Assembly (NCBI RefSeq): GCF_010747475.1
Contig: NZ_VSLZ01000004.1
Coordinates: 62,001 to 126,000, forward strand
Direction: 5' to 3'
Source: Halorussus sp. MSC15.2
GTDB lineage: Archaea; Halobacteriota; Halobacteria; Halobacteriales; Haladaptataceae
Length of the DNA stretch: 64,000 nt
Below the pieces are notes generated by a model, which saw only the letters and a program-made list of their open reading frames with translations, made no database searches and was not told where the DNA came from. Positions within the stretch are counted from its first letter, which is position 1. Each line of letters begins with the position of its first letter. Below are positions 44,497-53,631 of the stretch, in pieces. The position numbers and the translations under genes are program-made.

Positions 44497-45255
44497 ATGG
44501 ACGCGAGTACGCGAACAGCGACGGAGGAATCGGACCGGAGAGAGGCCGTGGTGGAGTGTACGAGGGTCACGCGGACGTACGCACGCGGGGGCAGCGGCGG
44601 GTGGTTCTCGTTCGGCGGCGACGACCGCGACGACCGCCCGACGGTCACCGCGCTCGAAGACGTGTCGCTGACCGTCGAGCGCGGCGAGTTCGTCGGCCTG
44701 TCGGGACCGAGCGGGAGCGGCAAGTCCACGCTCATCCACCTGCTCTCGGGGTTGGACGTGCCGACGGAGGGCACCGTCACGCTCGCGGGCGAGGACGTGT
44801 CGGCGCTCTCGCAGGGGGAGTTGACCCGCCTGCGACTGGAGCAGGTCGGCATCGTCTTCCAGCGATTCCACCTCCTACCCTCGCTGTCGGCCCGGACCAA
44901 CGTCGCGCTTCCGCTGGTCGAGCGCGGGATGAGGAAGTCCGAGCGCCGCGAACAGGCCGCCGACCTGCTCGAACGCGTCGGACTGGGCGACCGACTGGGC
45001 CACCGCCCCGGAGAACTGTCCGGCGGCGAGCAACAGCGGGTCGCGGTGGCCCGCGCGCTCGCCGGGGACCCCCTCGTCGTGTTCGCCGACGAACCCACCG
45101 GCGAACTCGACACCGACACCGGCGCGGTCATCCTCGACCTGCTCGCGGACCTCGCCGAGGACCGCGCGGTGGTGCTGGCGTCCCACGACGAGCGAGCGCT
45201 CGACCGGACCGACCGGGTGATTCGACTCCGCGACGGACGGGTGAAAGATGCGTGA
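44497..45255 (+). CDS. ABC transporter ATP-binding protein (MacB/LolD type)
   Basis: A 252-residue ATPase. Walker A GPSGSGKST, Q-loop (VGIVFQRFHLLPSL), signature LSGGEQQRVAVARAL, Walker B VVFADEPTGELD and the switch His in LASHDERAL are all present. The VTALEDVSLTVERGEFVGL SGPSGSG opening and 'RFHLLPSLSARTNV' are those of the MacB/LolD group, which extracts or exports lipids, peptides or drugs. A Gly/Ser-rich insertion (GGSGGWFSFGGDDRDD) precedes the core. It is first in an operon with two FtsX-type permeases. ATG 44497 fits the family. Confidence 0.93.
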   Translation: MDASTRTATEESDRREAVVECTRVTRTYARGGSGGWFSFGGDDRDDRPTVTALEDVSLTVERGEFVGLSGPSGSGKSTLIHLLSGLDVPTEGTVTLAGEDVSALSQGELTRLRLEQVGIVFQRFHLLPSLSARTNVALPLVERGMRKSERREQAADLLERVGLGDRLGHRPGELSGGEQQRVAVARALAGDPLVVFADEPTGELDTDTGAVILDLLADLAEDRAVVLASHDERALDRTDRVIRLRDGRVKDA

Positions 45256-45313
45256 AGGGGGTCGTCTGCGATGGTGAGGGGGAGCGATGCGTCCGAGACG
45301 CCGAGGAGCAGCC

Positions 45314-46552
45314 ATGAGTAGGTTCACGCGCTGGGTCGGTCTCGTCGGGGTCGCGCTCCGCCGGACCGCCACCAAGGCGACCCGGACCGCACCGCGCCAG
45401 ACCGCGGTCAGCGTCCTCGGCGTGGCCGTCGCGGTGGCGCTCATGCTGGTCGTCACCGCGACCGGTCTCGGTCTGGTTCAGGGCACGACCGTCCGCGGGG
45501 ACGCCGTGGACTACTGGGTCGTCCCGGAGGGCGGGGGCGCGTCCACGATGGTCGTCTCCACCGAGTCGGCGCAACTCGGCGACGTTCACGCCAAGAGCGC
45601 CGCGCTCAACGACGACGGACGAGTCGAGTACGCGACGCCAGTGCAGATTTCGGTGCTGAAGGTCCGGTCCGGCGGTACGACCGAGTACGTCCTCGGGGTC
45701 GGCGTCGTCCCGGACCCGAAACTCGACCGGGTGGCCGGACTCCCGACAGCGCCGCTGTCGCCGGGCGACCCCCACTACGCGAACGGGAGCTACGACGGCG
45801 AGTGGACCGGTCAAGCCGTCCTCTCGACGGGCGCGGCCCGGCGTCTCGGCGTGAACCGGACCGCAAACATCTCGGTCAGCGGGGCCGTCTCCGGGTCGGC
45901 GAACCGCGACCTGCGGGTCACGGCCGTCGAGAGCGCCGCGGTCCAGTCGGGCCTCTCTGGCATGCCCGTAATGGTCGTCCACCTGAGCGAACTCCAGACC
46001 GTCACCGGCGCGCAGTCGGGCGACTTGGCCGACCAGATTCTCGTCCAGTCGAACGCGGGTGGCCTCCAGTCGTCTCTCGAAGACCGATTCCCGACTGCGA
46101 ACGCCGTCACCCGCTCTGGGTTCACCGCACAGAACTCGACTGACTCCGACCTCCCGCTGGCGATGGGGGTCGCGGCCCTGCTCATCGCCGTCGTCGTCGG
46201 GACGCTGTTCGTGGCGACTACGCAGGGACTGCAGGTCGAGGCCGACAGCGAGCAGTTGGCGACGCTCACCGCCGTCGGGTTCTCGCGGCGCGCTCGCGCG
46301 GTCCTGCTCGTGGTGCAGGCGCTCGCGCTCACGCTGGTCGGGGGCGCGCTCGGAATCGTCCTCGCGTATCTCACGACCGCGGTCACGAACTACGCCGCGG
46401 TTCGCGCCATCGCTCCCGTTCCCATCGCCAACTTCCACCCGCTGCTGGTGGCCTACGGGTTCGGCGTGTCGTTGCTCATCGGCGTGCTGGTCGCGCCGTA
46501 CCTGCTGGCGATGGAGAGCCGGACCGAGGGCGTCGCGGAGGTGATTCGGTGA
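45314..46552 (+). CDS. ABC permease, FtsX/MacB type (first)
   Basis: A 412-residue permease. It has an N-terminal helix (VSVLGVAVAVALMLVVTATG), a large extracytoplasmic domain (about residues 55-285), and three C-terminal helices (MGVAALLIAVVVGTLFVAT, VLLVVQALALTLVGGALGIV, and VAYGFGVSLLIGVLVAPYLL). That layout, one helix, extracellular domain, three helices, is the FtsX family. It partners with the ATPase just upstream. A GAGGAG sequence at 45303-45308 favours ATG 45314 over ATG 45287. Two short overlapping frames sit between this gene and the next. Confidence 0.85.
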   Translation: MSRFTRWVGLVGVALRRTATKATRTAPRQTAVSVLGVAVAVALMLVVTATGLGLVQGTTVRGDAVDYWVVPEGGGASTMVVSTESAQLGDVHAKSAALNDDGRVEYATPVQISVLKVRSGGTTEYVLGVGVVPDPKLDRVAGLPTAPLSPGDPHYANGSYDGEWTGQAVLSTGAARRLGVNRTANISVSGAVSGSANRDLRVTAVESAAVQSGLSGMPVMVVHLSELQTVTGAQSGDLADQILVQSNAGGLQSSLEDRFPTANAVTRSGFTAQNSTDSDLPLAMGVAALLIAVVVGTLFVATTQGLQVEADSEQLATLTAVGFSRRARAVLLVVQALALTLVGGALGIVLAYLTTAVTNYAAVRAIAPVPIANFHPLLVAYGFGVSLLIGVLVAPYLLAMESRTEGVAEVIR

Positions 46553-46655
46553 CTCGCCGTTCGCGTCGTCACCGGACTCCGGAGGTGGTCGCGTGAGCGG
46601 GCGCAACGAGCGAGCGCGGGTACGCCAGAACTCGGTTCTGGAGGTGGTCGCGTGA
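46549..46655 (+). promoter_or_regulatory. Chain of two GTGA-overlapped micro-ORFs between the permease genes
   Basis: The first permease stops at TGA 46550-46552; GTG 46549 overlaps it and opens a 15-codon frame that ends at TGA 46594-46596. GTG 46593 overlaps that stop and opens a 20-codon frame that ends at TGA 46653-46655, which in turn overlaps the second permease start, GTG 46652. An 18-base string GGAGGTGGTCGCGTGAGC is present twice, at 46581-46598 and 46640-46657, and supplies a Shine-Dalgarno site for each later start. This looks like a duplicated start region that lets ribosomes pass from one gene to the next. Confidence 0.45.
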
Positions 46656-47863
46656 GCAGACTCCGCGTCGCGGCCTCGGTCGCGGCGGCCCAACTCCGCC
46701 ACGACCGCGCGCGGACCGTCCTCGCGGTGGTCGGCATCGCGGTCGCGGTCCTCTCGACCACCCTGCTCGCCAGCCTCGGCTACGGCGTCTTCGAGACGGG
46801 CCAGCAGAAGTTCGACGCGTCGGGCCGGGACCTCTGGGTCACCGGCGGGTCGCTCTCGAAGGGTCCCGGCGGGTTCGGCACGTCCATCCTCGACGCACAC
46901 AACGTGTCGCGCGACATCGAGTCGCGCGAACGGGTAGAATCTGCGGTACCGATGGCGTTTCAGGCGGTTTACGTGGGCAACGGCTCCGGAGAGATGCAGA
47001 CGCTGGTCGGGGTCGGCGTCCCCGGCGGCGGGCCGTTCGTCTCCTACGAGAAGGGCGAACTCCCCCACGGCGACGGTCACTACCAGAACGGCACGTACAA
47101 CGGGACGATGCACTACGACATAGTCATCGACCCGCGGACCGCCGAGATGCTCGATGTCGGGGTCGGCGACACCATCTACGTCGGCGGGTCGGTCGAGAGC
47201 GCCCGCGAACACGAGTTCGAGGTCACCGGCATCTCCTCGACGTTCTCCAGTTTCCTCGGCGCGCCGACGGTGACGACCTACCTCAGCGAACTGCAGGAGG
47301 TCACGGGCACGACGGGCACCGACAAGGCGACGTTCATCACCGTCAATCTGAAGGAGGGCGCGAACACGAGTGCGGTGGAGCGCGAACTTCAGCGGGCCTA
47401 CCCGGACTACACGATTCGGACGAACGACGAGCAGATGCGCTCGGTCCTCCGACACAACGCGGTCGTCATCGCGGTCGGCGGTGCGCTGGTCGTCCTCGCG
47501 GTGGTCGCGGGGTTCGCGCTGACGCTCAACGTCCTCTCAATCGTCGTCTTCCAGCAGAAGGAGGAACTCGCCGCGCTGACCGCGCTCGGGGTCTCCTCGA
47601 AGACGGTGGTCGGGATGGTCGCCGCGCAGGGCGTCCTGCTCGGCGCTGTGGGCGGTCTCGTCGGCGTCGCGGTCACCCCGCCGTTCGTGGCGGGACTGAA
47701 CTACGTCGCCGCGGAAATCGTCGGCTTCGAGGGACTGGTGCAGGCGCCGGGGTCGGTTCTCGTTCTCGGCGGAGCCATCGCGCTGGTCATCGGGACGCTG
47801 GCGGCCGCGGTGGCGGGGTGGCGGACGCTCCGGACGGTCGGCGTGGACCAGCTCATGCGGTAG
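46652..47863 (+). CDS. ABC permease, FtsX/MacB type (second)
   Basis: A 403-residue permease with the same plan as its partner: an N-terminal helix (VLAVVGIAVAVLSTTLLASL), an extracytoplasmic domain with DLWVTGGSLSKGPGGFGTSI near its start, and three C-terminal helices (VVIAVGGALVVLAVVAGFAL; MVAAQGVLLGAVGGLVGVAV; VLVLGGAIALVIGTLAAAVA). The two permeases are likely a heterodimer driven by the upstream ATPase. GTG 46652 is chosen because of the GGAGGTG 6 bases before it. The exported substrate is unknown; SIMPL-domain genes next door often belong to envelope functions. Confidence 0.88.
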   Translation: MSRLRVAASVAAAQLRHDRARTVLAVVGIAVAVLSTTLLASLGYGVFETGQQKFDASGRDLWVTGGSLSKGPGGFGTSILDAHNVSRDIESRERVESAVPMAFQAVYVGNGSGEMQTLVGVGVPGGGPFVSYEKGELPHGDGHYQNGTYNGTMHYDIVIDPRTAEMLDVGVGDTIYVGGSVESAREHEFEVTGISSTFSSFLGAPTVTTYLSELQEVTGTTGTDKATFITVNLKEGANTSAVERELQRAYPDYTIRTNDEQMRSVLRHNAVVIAVGGALVVLAVVAGFALTLNVLSIVVFQQKEELAALTALGVSSKTVVGMVAAQGVLLGAVGGLVGVAVTPPFVAGLNYVAAEIVGFEGLVQAPGSVLVLGGAIALVIGTLAAAVAGWRTLRTVGVDQLMR

Positions 47864-47915
47864 TAAGTGACATAGTTGGGGAAACCACATTTTCCCAGCC
47901 GACGTTTCGACTCCC

Positions 47916-48566
47916 ATGACGGACTCGACGATTACGACCGGCGCCGTCGGCCGAACGCGAGCGCCTCCGGACCGCGTCGAACTCGTGTTCGAGACCCGCG
48001 TAGTCGAACCCGAGGTGACCGCGGCGCGACGGAGCGTCGCCCGGCGAGCGACCGAACTCCGTCGCGTCGTCGTCGACGCCGGTGCGACCGACGAGAACGT
48101 CAGGACCGCTCGGTTCCGGGTCAGACGACAACCACCCGGACACGGCGGGGACGCCGAGCGCGACCCCGAGTCTCGCCCCTTCGAGGCGACCGAGACCGTG
48201 GCCGTGACGCTCGACGACCTCGATGCGCTCGGCGACATCCTCGCGGCCGGAGTGGACGAGGCAGAAGCCGAAATCGAGGACGTGACGTTCACGTTCCGGA
48301 CCGAGACGAAGCGCGAACTGGAGCGCGAGGCAGTCACTGACGCGGTGACGACTGCACGACGGAAGGCCGAAGCCGCCGCCGCGGCGGAGGGGGCCGACGT
48401 CGGCGGCGTGCGCTCGCTGACGACCGAGGACCGCTCGCGCGCCCGTCAGTCGGGTGCCGCGCTCGGCGCGGGGGCGGCCGAGCAGTCCGGGACCGCCCCG
48501 TCGAGCGGACCCATCGACGTGACGGTCGGTGTCACCGTCGAGTACGAACTGGTCGAATCGCCCTAG
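47916..48566 (+). CDS. SIMPL-domain (DUF541) protein
   Basis: A 216-residue protein of the SIMPL family: TITTGAVGRTRAPPDRVELV FETRVVEPEVTAARRSVARR forms the first beta/alpha repeats, followed by VTLDDLDALGDILAAGVDEA and a long helix (LEREAVTDAVTTARRKAEAAAAAEGA), ending with IDVTVGVTVEYELV. No signal peptide is visible, so unlike bacterial relatives it may be cytosolic. Function is not known in archaea. It follows the ABC exporter by 52 bases. Its stop shares four bases with that of the convergent PL14-like gene (CTAG). Confidence 0.82.
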   Translation: MTDSTITTGAVGRTRAPPDRVELVFETRVVEPEVTAARRSVARRATELRRVVVDAGATDENVRTARFRVRRQPPGHGGDAERDPESRPFEATETVAVTLDDLDALGDILAAGVDEAEAEIEDVTFTFRTETKRELEREAVTDAVTTARRKAEAAAAAEGADVGGVRSLTTEDRSRARQSGAALGAGAAEQSGTAPSSGPIDVTVGVTVEYELVESP

Positions 48567-50053
48567 AGGGAGATGGACTGGTTCCGCTTCGTGACGCTCC
48601 CGGCCGCGTCCTTCACGCGGAGGGTCACGTCCATGGTGGTCCCCGCGGGGAACTGGAACAGTTCCCATCCGGAGGCACTGGACCCGCTCACGTCGTTCAC
48701 TGCGAAGTTCACGTCGGTGGAGCCGTCGTTGACGACCGCCTCGACCGTGTCGAGGTCGCCGTCGGCGTCGGCCGCGGCCCACTTGACCGAGAACATCCGG
48801 TCGCCGCCGAGCTTGTTACTCGTAGACACGTCGAACCGCTCGACGCTCGGCGCGGCCGACGGCAGGAGTTCCTGCACGCCGACTTCGGTCCCGTCGTACC
48901 GAATCGTCCACTTGCTCTCGTCCAGACTCATCGAGGTGAAACTCCCGTCCACGTAGTAGGAGTCGCCGTAGCCGTTGCCCGACTTTCCGGTCACCGTCAC
49001 CGTGCCGTCGCCGTTGTCGGTTATGGAGTCGTTGGTCTCCGCGGCCTTGTCGCCCGCCGACGTGTTCTTGGTGACGCTCCCCTCGACGGTGAACTCGTAC
49101 TGCACGTCCGAGGTGTTCGACCCCGCGACGAGTTCGAGCGGTTTCCCCTGCGTCTGGTCGCCGCTACCGGACGTTCCGCTCCCCGAGATGTCCGGCATCT
49201 GGGTCGTGCTGAGTGCCCAGTTGTCGAAGTAACACGCCTGGTCCTGAGGCGCAGGATTGCTCCCGCCGTGCCAGACGTGCCAGATGTAGTTGATGCCGTC
49301 TTCGGGGTGGTTGGTGAACCGCATCGAATGCTCGTCGGTGGTCTTCTGACCGTCAATCCACTGTTCGAGGACGCCGTCACGGTTAGCCGAACCCCCCGAA
49401 GTCGTGTTGAGCTTCAGGTGTTGGTCGATACGGTGCCAATCACCTTTCGTCACGCGAGTCGCGCCAAACGTGTCGCCGTAGGTACCGTCCATGTCCATGT
49501 GGTACACGTAATTACCGAGTGTAATCTCTGAACCGGAAGCAGTACTATTGTAGAAGGTAGCTCGCGCGCTCCACCCAGTCCCGTCTGACGGATCGCCACC
49601 GTGACCCGTACCGCTCTCGATGTTCCCCGGACCCGGCAGTTTCTTTCGGTGGTCACCGTTCTCGAAGTCCTGATCGAATCGTACCCAGTAGCTCGAGTAC
49701 AATTCGGTCGTGTTCTCCGACAGGTACCCCGCTTCTACGGGGTCGACGCGTGCAATCATTCCGTCGAAGTAGCCCTCGGGGAAGCCCACTCTCATTGCGT
49801 TGCTCCCGACCTTCGAGGGGGACTCAACGACCGAATCCTGCCAATTCCCTTCGTCGTGGACGTCCGTGAAGTGTTCACGATACGTACCGTCTTCGAACGG
49901 TTCGTGGAGGAGTGTGTCGCTCGACTGAGCCGCGGTTCCCGCGCTCGTTGCGACAACGGAAGCTGCGGCCGCACCCGCTAGCCGCAGGTAACTTCGTCGG
50001 TCGAGTAGCGAACGGTCTGCGTTCGTCTCTTCTGCCATTTCGTCGCGTGCCAT
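48563..50053 (-). CDS. Tat-exported polysaccharide lyase (PL14-like) with C-terminal beta domains
   Basis: A 496-residue secreted protein with a Tat signal (DRRSYLRLAGAAAA). The catalytic region (about 45-290) is a jelly-roll like family-14 polysaccharide lyases: KLPGPGN, GTGWSARATF, YVYHMDMDGTYGD, DWHRIDQHLKLNT and DGVLEQWIDGQK. It is followed by a Ser/Gly-rich linker (about 292-310) and two further beta domains. Such enzymes cut glucuronate- or mannuronate-rich polymers. A paralogue sits at 57753, at the other end of the cluster. The stop overlaps that of the SIMPL gene. TATA-like box 25-34 bases before ATG 50053. Confidence 0.75.
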   Translation of the reverse strand: MARDEMAEETNADRSLLDRRSYLRLAGAAAASVVATSAGTAAQSSDTLLHEPFEDGTYREHFTDVHDEGNWQDSVVESPSKVGSNAMRVGFPEGYFDGMIARVDPVEAGYLSENTTELYSSYWVRFDQDFENGDHRKKLPGPGNIESGTGHGGDPSDGTGWSARATFYNSTASGSEITLGNYVYHMDMDGTYGDTFGATRVTKGDWHRIDQHLKLNTTSGGSANRDGVLEQWIDGQKTTDEHSMRFTNHPEDGINYIWHVWHGGSNPAPQDQACYFDNWALSTTQMPDISGSGTSGSGDQTQGKPLELVAGSNTSDVQYEFTVEGSVTKNTSAGDKAAETNDSITDNGDGTVTVTGKSGNGYGDSYYVDGSFTSMSLDESKWTIRYDGTEVGVQELLPSAAPSVERFDVSTSNKLGGDRMFSVKWAAADADGDLDTVEAVVNDGSTDVNFAVNDVSGSSASGWELFQFPAGTTMDVTLRVKDAAGSVTKRNQSISL

Positions 50054-50426
50054 GCAGATTTCAATGGGTTAGCGATTACTTAAATAACCACCGGTCCCCT
50101 CCCCGAGATACTAAATACATACACTTTAGGCAAGAAATTTATATTGCTAGATTATTCTACTCAATGTCTCCCGACGAATCATCGTGACAAGTAGGAAATT
50201 TGAGGTTGAATGCGGTATCGGGTCATCAAACTCGATAATATCTCATCTATGTTGCCCGAATAAATTTATGTGTGATATTTATCATTTCATCAGTGAAGAG
50301 AACGGGGGGCGAAACCGCAAACGTGCAGTCGTCGTATTCCTGCTAAAACGGCGAACGAAGAACGCTTCTCCCGCGACTGACCGTGATAGCCCAAAGGAAT
50401 ATACAGTATGCTATGGTGGTAGGTCT
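50054..50426. other. AT-rich intergenic region, about 370 bases
   Basis: This stretch is far richer in A and T than the rest of the window (for example 50105-50165 and 50270-50295) and separates the PL14-like gene from the divergent methyltransferase. In-frame sequence upstream of the methyltransferase can be read as far as 50184, but it is Cys/Arg-rich and unlike the family, so it is taken as non-coding. It may hold promoters or mark an insertion boundary of the polysaccharide cluster. Confidence 0.5.
50078..50087 (-). promoter_or_regulatory. TATA-like box of the PL14-like gene
   Basis: On the minus strand this reads TTATTTAAGT, 25-34 bases before ATG 50053, a classical leaderless spacing. 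Confidence 0.55.
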
Positions 50427-51146
50427 ATGGTCATCGACCGGTCCTACTACTTTATGAAAGCGGGCCTGAATTTAGCGCGCGCGCTATTCGTCACCAATCA
50501 AACCGAGAAGAAACAACAGGCGGAGTTGGGCTACTGGCAGTTGCAAAAAGCGAAGAGCGGCGAGTTGTCCGCCGACCATTACGAGTACTTTTACACTACT
50601 CACTTCGATATCGACAAGGAGGAGTACCGGGGGAAACGGATTCTGGACATTGGCTGTGGTCCCCGTGGGTCGCTCGACTGGGCGACGATGACGAAGCGAC
50701 GGGTCGGACTGGACCCGCTAGCCGAGGAGTATCAGCGTGCTGGTCTGATTCGGGACTCCGGGATGGAATACGTGGACAGTGGGGCCGAGGAGATACCGTT
50801 TTCGGACGACTTCTTCGACGTAGTCGTCTCGTTTAACTCGCTCGACCACGTCGACGACTTAGAAAAGACCATCAGTGAGATAACACGCGTCACCGCGTCT
50901 GGTGGTCTCTTCCTGCTCATCACGGACGTGAACCACGACCCGACTGTGACTGAACCGGTTTCCTATGAGTGGGACGTCGTCGATAGGTTCACGCCGCAGT
51001 TCGAACTTCACTGGAAGGACTGTCGAGAGAAATCCGAAGACGGAATCTACGCGAGTGCACGGGATGGGGAACCCTACGATTTTTCGAACGACGAGGCCCG
51101 GTACGGAGTCCTGTCCGCAAAGTTCGTGCGAGTCCCGGACGAGTAA
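50427..51146 (+). CDS. Class I SAM-dependent methyltransferase
   Basis: A 239-residue protein. SAM-binding motif I is ILDIGCGPRGS, the acidic end of the second strand is VGLDPLAEEY, and motif IV is FFDVVVSFNSLDHVDD. The N-terminal 70 residues form an additional helical cap. Such proteins often methylate sugars in polysaccharide clusters; the location at the start of the glycan gene cluster fits this. ATG 50427 is chosen because sequence before it is not of the family. Confidence 0.85.
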   Translation: MVIDRSYYFMKAGLNLARALFVTNQTEKKQQAELGYWQLQKAKSGELSADHYEYFYTTHFDIDKEEYRGKRILDIGCGPRGSLDWATMTKRRVGLDPLAEEYQRAGLIRDSGMEYVDSGAEEIPFSDDFFDVVVSFNSLDHVDDLEKTISEITRVTASGGLFLLITDVNHDPTVTEPVSYEWDVVDRFTPQFELHWKDCREKSEDGIYASARDGEPYDFSNDEARYGVLSAKFVRVPDE

Positions 51147-51147
51147 C

Positions 51148-51162
51148 TCTCCCGGGGAGAGA
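51148..51162 (+). terminator. Short inverted repeat after the methyltransferase
   Basis: CTCTCCCGGGGAGAG has 7-base arms around one base and starts immediately after the methyltransferase stop. It lacks a T-tract, so it could be a terminator stem or a chance palindrome. Confidence 0.25.
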
Positions 51163-51212
51163 TAGGGCAAACGCCGGGCGGAGACGCCTGACTAATTCGT
51201 AATTGGGGGAGA

Positions 51213-52165
51213 ATGAACGCAGACATTTCACGACCCGAGAAGATAGGCGCTGTTCAAAAAATATTGACATATAGGTCGCTCTCGATGGAAGTGATAATTG
51301 TTCTGGGAGTCGCGGCTGGACTCCTCGAAGGCATCGGACTGAGTTCCCGAGTTCCGATAATCGACGCCATCCAGTCTAGCATGTACCCGTTGGGCAAGGG
51401 CGGCGCAGTCGAGATGTTCGCCCGCACTTACACGGCGATGGGAGTTCCGTTCACGCTCGATATCATCGTGGTGGGTCCCGTGGTCGTGGTGGGAGCCAAG
51501 TACGCGTTCGACTTCGGCGCGAGTGACGAAACGAGTGGAGACTTCCGCAGTGTGGTCGATTCGTCCGTGAACGCCACGGTCCGACTCCGGCGTAACGAGA
51601 CGGCGGCCAACAACGTTTACCAGTTCGCCAGCGCCATCTCGATATTCGTGCTGATATACCTCGCAGTCACGTTCACGTCGAAGAGCCTCGGGATGCTGGG
51701 CGTGTTCCTGTTCGCCATATTCAGACTCGCCCCGATTTCAAGTATGCTCAACCATCGGGGCTACCCATCGGAAGGCAACCTCTCGAATGGCAAGTCCGTC
51801 GTCTCGGTACTGAATCGGATGTACTTCCCCGAGAAGGCCAAGCTAACCGCCGACCACGGCCAACTCTCGGGCGACGTCGTGACGTCGGTTCCAATCCGAG
51901 AGGGTACGGCCATCTCGGCGTTCACATCGACACGCTCCTCGAAGTGCGGTTGGTCTGCGGACACGACGCCCACAAGCAAATCGTCGCGGAGTCGCCCGTG
52001 GACGCGCCCTACCCGGACCTGCAACCCCACGACGCGAGTGAACGTACCGGGGAGACGCTCCGGAACCTCGGCTATTTGCCGGAGAGAGGCCGTGGGACTC
52101 CCGATAAGCGAACGGCGAACGCTTCCAGAACCGACGGTCTCCCAGAAACCGTTAGTCCCCGCTGA
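51213..52165 (+). pseudogene. Decayed duplicate of the ABC flippase-type transporter, fused to an unrelated C-terminal fragment
   Basis: The first ~225 codons match the transporter at 55843-57639: MNADISRPEKIGAVQKIL versus MSGNISRGEKVAALKELV, then FTLDIIVVGPVVVVGAKYA, NNVYQFASAISIFVLIYLAV, and LNRMYFPEKAKLTADHG versus LSRMYLPDDGEITVDG. Two large in-frame deletions are visible: about 145 residues of the membrane domain, and the region from the linker through most of Walker A. After about 51900 the original frame turns Ser/Arg/Thr-rich, while another frame reads GYGHLGVHIDTLLEV...LRNLGYL and ends at 52163, similar to the C-terminal part of haloarchaeal sulfatases. It cannot make a working transporter. 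Confidence 0.75.
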
Positions 52166-52179
52166 GTTAGACGGACGAT

Positions 52180-53400
52180 ATGTCTGATAAATTTTCGGCG
52201 GGCGACACGTCAGAGGGGGTCTCGACGACCGATGAGGCTGACAGCGGTTCGACGACCGACGCGCCGGACGGCGTCTCGACCGCCGACGCCGCCGAGAGCG
52301 ACCCGACGGTCCTCGGGTTCACCGACCTGCGCCCGGAGGAACTGGTCGGACCGCTCGACGCCGTCGATTCGGGGAGTCGCGTCCTCTCGTTCCCGGAGGC
52401 GGGTCCGGCCGCGAAACTCGTTCACTCGGTCGTCGGCGGGGTCCGCGTCCTCCGGGAGTCGGACGTCGATGCGATACTGCTCTACAACGGAACCGGCGTG
52501 CTGGGTCTAGTCTCGGTCGTCCTCAGTAGACTCTTCGGCGTCCCCCTCCTGTTGCGGGTGAACGGGGACATCTACAGGCAGCACGCAGACAGGATGCGCG
52601 AACTGTGGGAGACAGACCGGTACGGTCGGACCGCGGTCTTCCTCATCTACCACCTCCTGACGAGACTGACGTATCTGGCCGCGAGCGGTTACGTCACCGT
52701 CTCGGAGGACCTGCGCGACCGACTCGATTCCGAATCGAGCTACCCCGACCGGACCGCGGTCAGTGCGCACAATCCGGTCGATGCGTCACGATTCGCCGAC
52801 AGCGACGGGAGAGAGGCCGTCTGCGGCGTGGACCTCGACGGGACGCGAGTGCTGTTGACCGTGACGAACCTGAACTACGAGGGGAAGTATCGCGGCGTGG
52901 TCGAAATCGTCGAGGCTGTCACTGACATCCTCGCCGAACGCGAGGACGTGGTGTACGTCGTCGCGGGTGACGGAACTTACTTCGAGCGGTTGGCCCGGTA
53001 CGTCGAGGCGAACGTTCCCGAGGAGGTGGCCGAGCGAATCCTCCTCCCGGGCTACGTCGAGGAGGTCCCGCCGGTGTTCGCCGCGGCCGACGTGTTCGTC
53101 TACAAGTCCTACATCGATGGCTACCCCAACGTGGTTCTGGAGGCTCAGGCCGCCGGACTCCCCGTGGTCGCGAATCCGGACTGCGGTATCGACGAGCAGG
53201 TCGCCGACGGCGAGACCGGGACGCTCGTCTCGGCGGCCGACCAGTCGGCGTTCGCCGACGCGGTGGACCGACTGCTGACCGACGAGAATCTTTGCGCGAG
53301 GGTGGGTCGGAGCGCGACCGAGCGTGTCCGGGCGCGGAACTCGAACGAGCGCGTCGGTCGCGAGTTGTTGGACGCGGTCGCCCGGATTCTGCGGTCGTAG
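52180..53400 (+). CDS. GT4 glycosyltransferase
   Basis: A 406-residue glycosyltransferase of the GT-B fold. An acidic, Ser/Thr/Asp-rich N-terminal extension (1-40) precedes the acceptor domain (VLLYNGTGVLGL, VPLLLRVNGDIYRQH). The nucleotide-sugar-binding domain has VYVVAGDGTYFERLAR, VFVYKSYIDGYPNVVLEAQ and AAGLPVVANPDCGIDEQVAD, where the Glu pair (VLEAQ...GIDEQ) is the GT4 E-x7-E-like site. It likely adds a sugar to the growing surface glycan. It starts 14 bases after the decayed transporter and is the first intact glycan gene on this strand after the methyltransferase. Confidence 0.88.
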   Translation: MSDKFSAGDTSEGVSTTDEADSGSTTDAPDGVSTADAAESDPTVLGFTDLRPEELVGPLDAVDSGSRVLSFPEAGPAAKLVHSVVGGVRVLRESDVDAILLYNGTGVLGLVSVVLSRLFGVPLLLRVNGDIYRQHADRMRELWETDRYGRTAVFLIYHLLTRLTYLAASGYVTVSEDLRDRLDSESSYPDRTAVSAHNPVDASRFADSDGREAVCGVDLDGTRVLLTVTNLNYEGKYRGVVEIVEAVTDILAEREDVVYVVAGDGTYFERLARYVEANVPEEVAERILLPGYVEEVPPVFAAADVFVYKSYIDGYPNVVLEAQAAGLPVVANPDCGIDEQVADGETGTLVSAADQSAFADAVDRLLTDENLCARVGRSATERVRARNSNERVGRELLDAVARILRS

Positions 53401-53583
53401 TCGGGACACGGTGTTGTCCCGGACCGCCGCGACGTTTCGGTGTTTCCGACCGTTTCGGTAACCTCGGTTCTCTCGACGGTCTCGGCGCTCCCGCCGTTCC
53501 TGACGCTTCCGAACGAGGTGACGAGTAGTTCCGAACGAAACGACGAACAGAGCGGTTCGTATCGCACCCCGCCGCAACGTATT

Positions 53584-53593
53584 TCTATATATG
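53584..53593 (+). promoter_or_regulatory. TATA-like box before the nucleotidyltransferase
   Basis: TCTATATATG lies 39-48 bases before ATG 53632, followed by a G-run (CTGGGGGG) near 53611-53618. It gives a short-leader transcript. Confidence 0.45.
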
Positions 53594-53631
53594 CGTATTT
53601 GATACGGTGTCTGGGGGGTTCCGACGTACTC

